This document shows positions 39,670 to 44,035 of a DNA stretch of 44,035 nucleotides, piece by piece. The DNA is taken from the IMG/VR virus record IMGVR_UViG_3300030098_004159, positions 1-44,035 of that record; one strand, given 5' to 3'. The notes beneath the pieces were generated by a model. The model was not told the origin of the DNA, ran no database searches, and was given only the letters and a program-made list of their open reading frames with translations. Position 1 is the first letter of the stretch, and each line of letters opens with the position of its first letter. Position numbers and translations under genes: made by a program. The stretch is from a virus.

Positions 39670-42443
39670 TGGGATTATTTAATTCGATTAGATTAGGATC
39701 TAGTGCTGCTGGAGACTATGAAATAGAACGTAGTTTAAGGTTTAATGATAGTGATTTTGGGACTTTAGCTCGATCCCCTAGTAGTGCCAGTAATCGTAAA
39801 ACCATGACACTTAGTTTATGGGTTAAAGGAATGATTGGTGGGACTTATACAATTTTTGATTCTCATGTAAATGATTCAAATAGGACAAGGTTATTTTTTA
39901 ACGATAATGGGTCTATATCATTTTTTAACAGGGTAAGTAATAGCGATACTAATTGTCATACTACTGGTTTTTTTAGAGATCCTTCAGCTTGGTATCACAT
40001 TGTATTTGCTTTTGATATGACACAGGCAAGTGCTAGTAATAGATATAAAATTTATATTAATGGAGTAGAACAAGCAAATGATAGTAATATTCCAGCACAA
40101 AATGTAGATTTATTTTTTAACAACACAACTGTACATAGATTTGGTGTTGCTGGAGATGATGATGGTAATGAAAATCCTTTTGACGGATATATGGCAGAAG
40201 TTAATTTTATTGATGGATCTGCTTTAACACCATCTTCTTTCGGAGAAACAGACGCTACAACAGGTCAATGGAATCCTAAAGAATTTAATTCTTCTGTTAT
40301 CCCAAATAAATCAAGTAGAACTTTTAGTAGTAGTGGATGGACATTAAGCGCTAGTGGTTGGTCTGGAAGTAACCCAATCACAAATGCTTACAATGGTTCG
40401 ATTGGTACGTCAACCTCGGATGTTGCAAACAATAATGCTGGTGGAGTTACTGCAACATGGGATACTTCTTCATATAATCTTACTGGAAATCTTAGAATTT
40501 TTTGTTGGAGTGATGGTGGAGAGTATGATATTTATGTTAATGGTAATGCTACAAAAGTAGCGGATACTCCTTCAGGCTCAGGTAATGCTGCTTGGGTAGA
40601 TTGCGGAACTCATACTAATATAAATGAAATACAATTTGCTGGTACTTCTTATGATTCAAATACCGGTTTAGGTTCATCAGGTTTTTATATTGCAGGATTT
40701 ATGGTAAATGGAACTTTACTTGAAGACACTACACCTGAATTTGGAACTAATGGATTTTACTTGAATTTTTCAGACAATTCTGGAACGACTGCAACAACAC
40801 TTGGTAAAGATTCAAGCGGTAACGGCAACAACTGGACACCATATAATTTTTCTGTAAGTGCTGGTACTGGTAATGATTCTTTAGAAGATTCTCCAACTAA
40901 TAATTTTGCTACTTTAAATGTTTTAAAAAAACCTACTAATAGTACATTTAGTAATGGAAATTTAGATGGCTCTGGTACTGCAAGTAGTTGGGTTTCATTT
41001 TTTAGTACAATTCTTGTTTCAAGTGGTAAATGGTTTTGTGAAGTAAAAGTTAACGCTACAAGAGTAGGTGTTGGAATTGGAAAAGATGGAGCAAATGAAA
41101 ACTCATATCTTGGTGGTGCAGCGGATACTTATGCTTATTACGATTTAAGTGGAAAGTGGAATAATGGTTCTGACAGCTCTTATGGAGCAACATATGGAGC
41201 TAATGACATTATTGGAATGGCTTTAGATATGGATGCTGGAACTTTAATATTTTACAAAAACGGAGTTAGTCAAGGCACAGCATTTACAGGACTCTCTGGA
41301 GAATTTGCGTTAGGATTTAGTGTTTATGGTAGTGGTGCTTCGGCAAGTATAAACTATGGTCAACGTGCTTTTGATTATACAGTCCCCACAGGATATAAAG
41401 CACTTAATTCAGCAAATTTACCCGACCCATCAATAGCATTACCTGATGAACATTTTGCTCCTTTGCTTTATACGGGTAATGCAACAGATGATAGATCTTT
41501 AACTGTAGGATTTCAACCAGATCTAACTATTCTAAAACAACGTGATGACACAAAGAATTGGTATTGGTATGATTCAGTAAGAGGTGTTAATAAACAGCTA
41601 CTCAGTAACGCTAATAATGCAGAAGCAGAAATTGCTGATCGACTGCAAGCGTTTGAATCTAATGGTATTCAAATAGGTGCAAGTAGTGAGATTAATAACA
41701 ATTCTAGTACTTATGTAAATTACAGTTGGAAAGGAGGAGGAACTGCTTCTTCAAATAGTGATGGCACACTAACATCATCCGTATCTGCTAATACCACAGC
41801 AGGGTTCTCTATTGTTGGATACACAGGTAATGGCAGTAATGGGCAGACAGTAGGTCATGGATTAGGTGTAGCACCAGATGTAATTATTTTAAAAGCAAGA
41901 GGAGCTGCACAAAATTGGAGAGTATGGCATAGGTCGTTAGCAACAGATGGGTCGAAAAGATTGCTTTTAGATGCAACTAATGCAAGCGAAGATGCAGCGT
42001 TTTTAAACGATACTGCACCAACCTCAACTTTATTTACTTTAGGCAATAGTGATGATGCTTGGAACGCTAATGGATCTACATTCATTGCTTATCTATTTAG
42101 CGAAGTAGCAGGGTATAGCAAGTTTGGGTCATATACAGGCAACGGATCAACTAATGGCACGTTTATTTTTACTGGTTTTAAAGTTGCTTTCCTCATAACT
42201 AAAAAAGTACAAGCCGAAAATTGGCATATATTAGATACTACAAGAGATCCAAATAATCCTAATACATTTGGACTTGATCCAAACTTAGCTAATGCAGAAG
42301 CTGATGACTCTAATTTATCTATAGATTTTTTAAGTAATGGTTTTAAATTAAGAACTTCTCATAGTACAAATAATCAAGATGGTGTTCAATACATTTATTT
42401 AGCATTTGCGGAATCACCATTTAAATACTCACGAGCAAGATAA
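39669..42443 (+). CDS. Adhesin-like tail protein with LamG, SPRY and DUF7483 domains
   Basis: A 924-aa protein. Residues about 45-170 look like a concanavalin/LamG module (LSLWVKG..., AWYHIVFAFD, YKIYINGVEQ). Residues about 440-580 match a SPRY domain (GKWFCEVKV, then NDIIGMALDMDAGTLIFYKNG). Residues about 712 to the end carry the pattern FSIVGYTGNG...GHGLGVAPDVIILK...NWRVWHRSL...YSKFGSYTGNG, which I recall as DUF7483 in marine phage tails. Both lectin-like folds suggest glycan or protein binding at the host surface. The GLFNSIRLGSS start is typical of accessory fibre proteins. Coupled to its neighbours by TAATG on both sides. Confidence 0.85.
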   Translation: MGLFNSIRLGSSAAGDYEIERSLRFNDSDFGTLARSPSSASNRKTMTLSLWVKGMIGGTYTIFDSHVNDSNRTRLFFNDNGSISFFNRVSNSDTNCHTTGFFRDPSAWYHIVFAFDMTQASASNRYKIYINGVEQANDSNIPAQNVDLFFNNTTVHRFGVAGDDDGNENPFDGYMAEVNFIDGSALTPSSFGETDATTGQWNPKEFNSSVIPNKSSRTFSSSGWTLSASGWSGSNPITNAYNGSIGTSTSDVANNNAGGVTATWDTSSYNLTGNLRIFCWSDGGEYDIYVNGNATKVADTPSGSGNAAWVDCGTHTNINEIQFAGTSYDSNTGLGSSGFYIAGFMVNGTLLEDTTPEFGTNGFYLNFSDNSGTTATTLGKDSSGNGNNWTPYNFSVSAGTGNDSLEDSPTNNFATLNVLKKPTNSTFSNGNLDGSGTASSWVSFFSTILVSSGKWFCEVKVNATRVGVGIGKDGANENSYLGGAADTYAYYDLSGKWNNGSDSSYGATYGANDIIGMALDMDAGTLIFYKNGVSQGTAFTGLSGEFALGFSVYGSGASASINYGQRAFDYTVPTGYKALNSANLPDPSIALPDEHFAPLLYTGNATDDRSLTVGFQPDLTILKQRDDTKNWYWYDSVRGVNKQLLSNANNAEAEIADRLQAFESNGIQIGASSEINNNSSTYVNYSWKGGGTASSNSDGTLTSSVSANTTAGFSIVGYTGNGSNGQTVGHGLGVAPDVIILKARGAAQNWRVWHRSLATDGSKRLLLDATNASEDAAFLNDTAPTSTLFTLGNSDDAWNANGSTFIAYLFSEVAGYSKFGSYTGNGSTNGTFIFTGFKVAFLITKKVQAENWHILDTTRDPNNPNTFGLDPNLANAEADDSNLSIDFLSNGFKLRTSHSTNNQDGVQYIYLAFAESPFKYSRAR

Positions 42444-42586
42444 TGGCATTTAAATTAGAAGGCAAGACTCTTCCGGTCGATGTGCCATTTCAAACATCAG
42501 ATGGAACAAACTATCCGGCTAACTGGCTTAGACTAACTACGTTGGATGAAAAGAAAGCCATTGGAATTACGGAGGAAACTGATTAA
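42443..42586 (+). CDS. Small tail-fibre-associated protein, 47 aa
   Basis: Lies between two TAATG overlaps (42443 and 42586). The pattern LPVDVPFQTSDGTNYPANWLRL, then LDEKKAIGITEE is one I recognise from the C-terminal or stand-alone small domain in cyanophage tail regions (an N-W-L-R-x-x...A-I-G-I-T signature). Likely a tail fibre accessory or assembly component. Clear coding signal despite its length. Confidence 0.65.
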   Translation: MAFKLEGKTLPVDVPFQTSDGTNYPANWLRLTTLDEKKAIGITEETD

Positions 42587-43035
42587 TGGCATTAACACAA
42601 ATAAAAGCAGCGGCTTTAACTGCGGATCTAATAGATGAAACAAAATTAGCCGACAATTCTATAGACTCAGAACATTATAATGATGGATCTATAGATACAG
42701 CTCACATAGCTGATGACCAAGTTACTCTTGCTAAAATGGCAGGATTAGCTAGAGGTAAAATTATTTATGGTGATTCCTCTGGTAATCCAGCAGCTCTTAC
42801 TGTAGGTAGTAATGGACAAACTATAGTATCTGATGGTACTGATCTTTCATGGGGTGATGCAGCAGCCGGAGCAACCGGCGGGTCGACTGATAAAATTTTC
42901 TGGGAGAATGGACAAACGGTAACGACAAATTACACGATTAGTAATAACAAGAACGCCATGTCTGCCGGACCTATAACTATAAATAATGGTATCGCCGTAA
43001 CAATCGGTACCGGTGAAAACTGGACAATCGTATAA
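42586..43035 (+). CDS. Tail fibre-like protein, 149 aa
   Basis: The N-terminal half contains shaft-type repeats (ETKLADNSIDSEHYNDGSIDT, then HIADDQVTLAKMA) like those of the main fibre. The middle has GKIIYGDSSGNPAAL, similar to GQVIVGNSSTVPTAV in the fibre at 37183-39669. The C-terminal 50 residues are a beta-rich cap (TTNYTISNNKNAMSAGPITI). It is a short fibre or fibre segment that could assemble on the tail. Confidence 0.75.
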   Translation: MALTQIKAAALTADLIDETKLADNSIDSEHYNDGSIDTAHIADDQVTLAKMAGLARGKIIYGDSSGNPAALTVGSNGQTIVSDGTDLSWGDAAAGATGGSTDKIFWENGQTVTTNYTISNNKNAMSAGPITINNGIAVTIGTGENWTIV

Positions 43036-43038
43036 ATT

Positions 43039-43626
43039 ATGCCTTTAACATTAAATGGAAATGGTACTATCACAGGAATTTCTACTGGTGGTTTACCTGA
43101 TGGCTGTGTAGACGCAGATACTCTAGCTAGTGGAGCTGGAGATATTACTGAAGCCGACTCTTGGAGACTCAATGCCGATACATCTTTTGGTACTGGTACT
43201 AATATCGTTGATTCTAATTGGGAAAGAGATGATACAAATTTTGAATTAATAGGAACTGGTTTAAGCCATGACGGAAGTGGTAAGTTTGGCTTTCAAGTAA
43301 CTGGCAAATATTTATTAACATTTTTCTACACTGGTGCAATTTTAAGTGGCAATGATACCAAATATGCAGGGATAAGAGTTTATCTTGCAACTGATGGTAT
43401 AAGTGGCACTTATAATGAAATTGCCCAGAGTTTGGATTCAGTTAAAGGTATAGATAGTAGTTCAACTTATGCTGCTGGCTCAACACAAAAAATTATTGAT
43501 GTAACAAATACCAGTACATATTTTTACCTTGCAGCTTACACTTCAGGTTCAGTAACGTGGAGACTTGACGCACAAACTGCTAGAAATCACAACGGTTTTA
43601 CTTCAATAAGATTAGGAGATACATAA
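43039..43626 (+). CDS. C1q/TNF-like tail protein, 195 aa
   Basis: Begins with a fibre-type start (LTLNGNGTITGISTGGLPDGCV) that is widespread in marine phage tail genes. The C-terminal 130 residues read as a jelly-roll domain (FGFQVTGKYLLTFFYTGAIL, then KYAGIRVYLATDGISGTYNE, and STYFYLAAYTSGSVTW), reminiscent of the C1q/TNF fold. A receptor-binding or decoration role is likely by position. Confidence 0.7.
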   Translation: MPLTLNGNGTITGISTGGLPDGCVDADTLASGAGDITEADSWRLNADTSFGTGTNIVDSNWERDDTNFELIGTGLSHDGSGKFGFQVTGKYLLTFFYTGAILSGNDTKYAGIRVYLATDGISGTYNEIAQSLDSVKGIDSSSTYAAGSTQKIIDVTNTSTYFYLAAYTSGSVTWRLDAQTARNHNGFTSIRLGDT

Positions 43627-43627
43627 T

Positions 43628-44035
43628 ATGAGTCAATTAAAATTAACCGCAGACGGCGGTGGAGGAACAGTTGCTATCAAGGGACCAGCCAGTACAACTG
43701 GTAATGCAGCTCTTGATCTAACTGTTCCGGGTACAGCGTCAGCTACGCTGGATACCTTAAAGAGAGCAGGGAATATTTTACAAGTCGTCTCAACAACTAA
43801 AACTGATACTTTTTCAGAATCAAGTGTAGATGAAGGAGAACATACTGGTGCAGCGATAAGTGTAACAATTACACCTTCTGCTACTTCAAGTAAAATTTTC
43901 GTTATGGCTTCTTTAAATATTGGTTTAAATACTGATAATGAAGTAAGTTTTGCTTTTTTTAGAGGCGGAAGTATTCTTACTGGTGCTATTGGTGATGCTG
44001 CTAGTAACAGATTAAGAACAAGTTTTGGTGGAAAG
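43628..44035 (+). CDS. Tail protein, 3' end cut by window edge
   Basis: ATG 43628 opens a frame that stays open to the last base (136 codons seen). The start (SQLKLTADGGGGTVAIKGPAS, then LTVPGTASATLDTLKRAGNI) is a common anchor of marine phage tail proteins, followed by a beta-sandwich-like domain (GAAISVTITPSATSSKIFVM). It belongs to the same tail-fibre cluster as its upstream neighbours. Its real length is unknown. Confidence 0.8.
   Translation, partial: MSQLKLTADGGGGTVAIKGPASTTGNAALDLTVPGTASATLDTLKRAGNILQVVSTTKTDTFSESSVDEGEHTGAAISVTITPSATSSKIFVMASLNIGLNTDNEVSFAFFRGGSILTGAIGDAASNRLRTSFGGK

Noticed and set aside
1-44035. CRISPR array, tRNA genes, integrase, insertion sequences
   Set aside because: I looked for regularly spaced repeats, cloverleaf elements, recombinase motifs and transposase genes and saw none.

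Overview
The window is about 44 kb of a T7-like cyanophage (a cyanopodovirus of the P-SSP7 type, infecting Prochlorococcus or marine Synechococcus). All recognised genes lie on the + strand. Evidence: a single-subunit T7-type RNA polymerase, the T7 replication set (gp2.5, gp3, gp4, gp5, gp6), the T7 virion set in T7 order (portal, scaffold, capsid, gp11 to gp17) and the T7-type large terminase, together with cyanophage auxiliary genes: psbA (photosystem II D1), hli (high-light-inducible protein), talC (transaldolase) and a ribonucleotide reductase pair. The sequence is AT-rich. The window is circularly offset from the usual T7 map: it begins inside a gene upstream of the terminase and ends inside a tail-fibre-region gene, so both edge genes are partial.

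Layout. 1-4463: lysine-rich protein (partial), HNH-like protein, large terminase, talC and a small membrane protein, which is the usual right end of this genome type. 4464-4824: a non-coding, hairpin-rich block that may mark the physical genome terminus. 4767-8373: a dense early block of very small genes driven by two good host sigma70-type promoters, several of them below 60 codons, plus a repeat-rich intergenic stretch at 6542-6757. 8339-16141: RNA polymerase, ssDNA-binding protein, Holliday junction resolvase, primase-helicase, a DNA polymerase split into exonuclease and polymerase genes, and the 5'-3' exonuclease. 16141-18227: class I ribonucleotide reductase alpha and beta. 18387-25365: portal, scaffold, hli, psbA, a glutamine-riboswitch-like RNA with a 33-aa peptide, a small structural protein, capsid, then a strong terminator. 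25421-37164: tail tubular proteins and the internal/ejection proteins. 37183-44035: tail fibre and a run of adhesin-like genes.

How it fits together. Host polymerase should transcribe the early block and gene 1. The phage polymerase then reads the replication and virion genes. psbA and hli keep photosystem II working, talC feeds the pentose phosphate pathway, and the reductase turns the products into dNTPs. The riboswitch-like element would link a gene next to psbA to host nitrogen status. Most notable signals not explained by genes: a 10-bp motif (TCACAATAAC) with at least 12 exact + strand copies confined to 5.3-17.1 kb; the pseudoknot RNA after psbA; the terminus-like repeat block; an EF-hand loop in the gp16-like ejection protein; and the split polymerase. 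I see no lysin, holin, integrase, tRNA gene or CRISPR array. Some may lie in the missing part of the genome.
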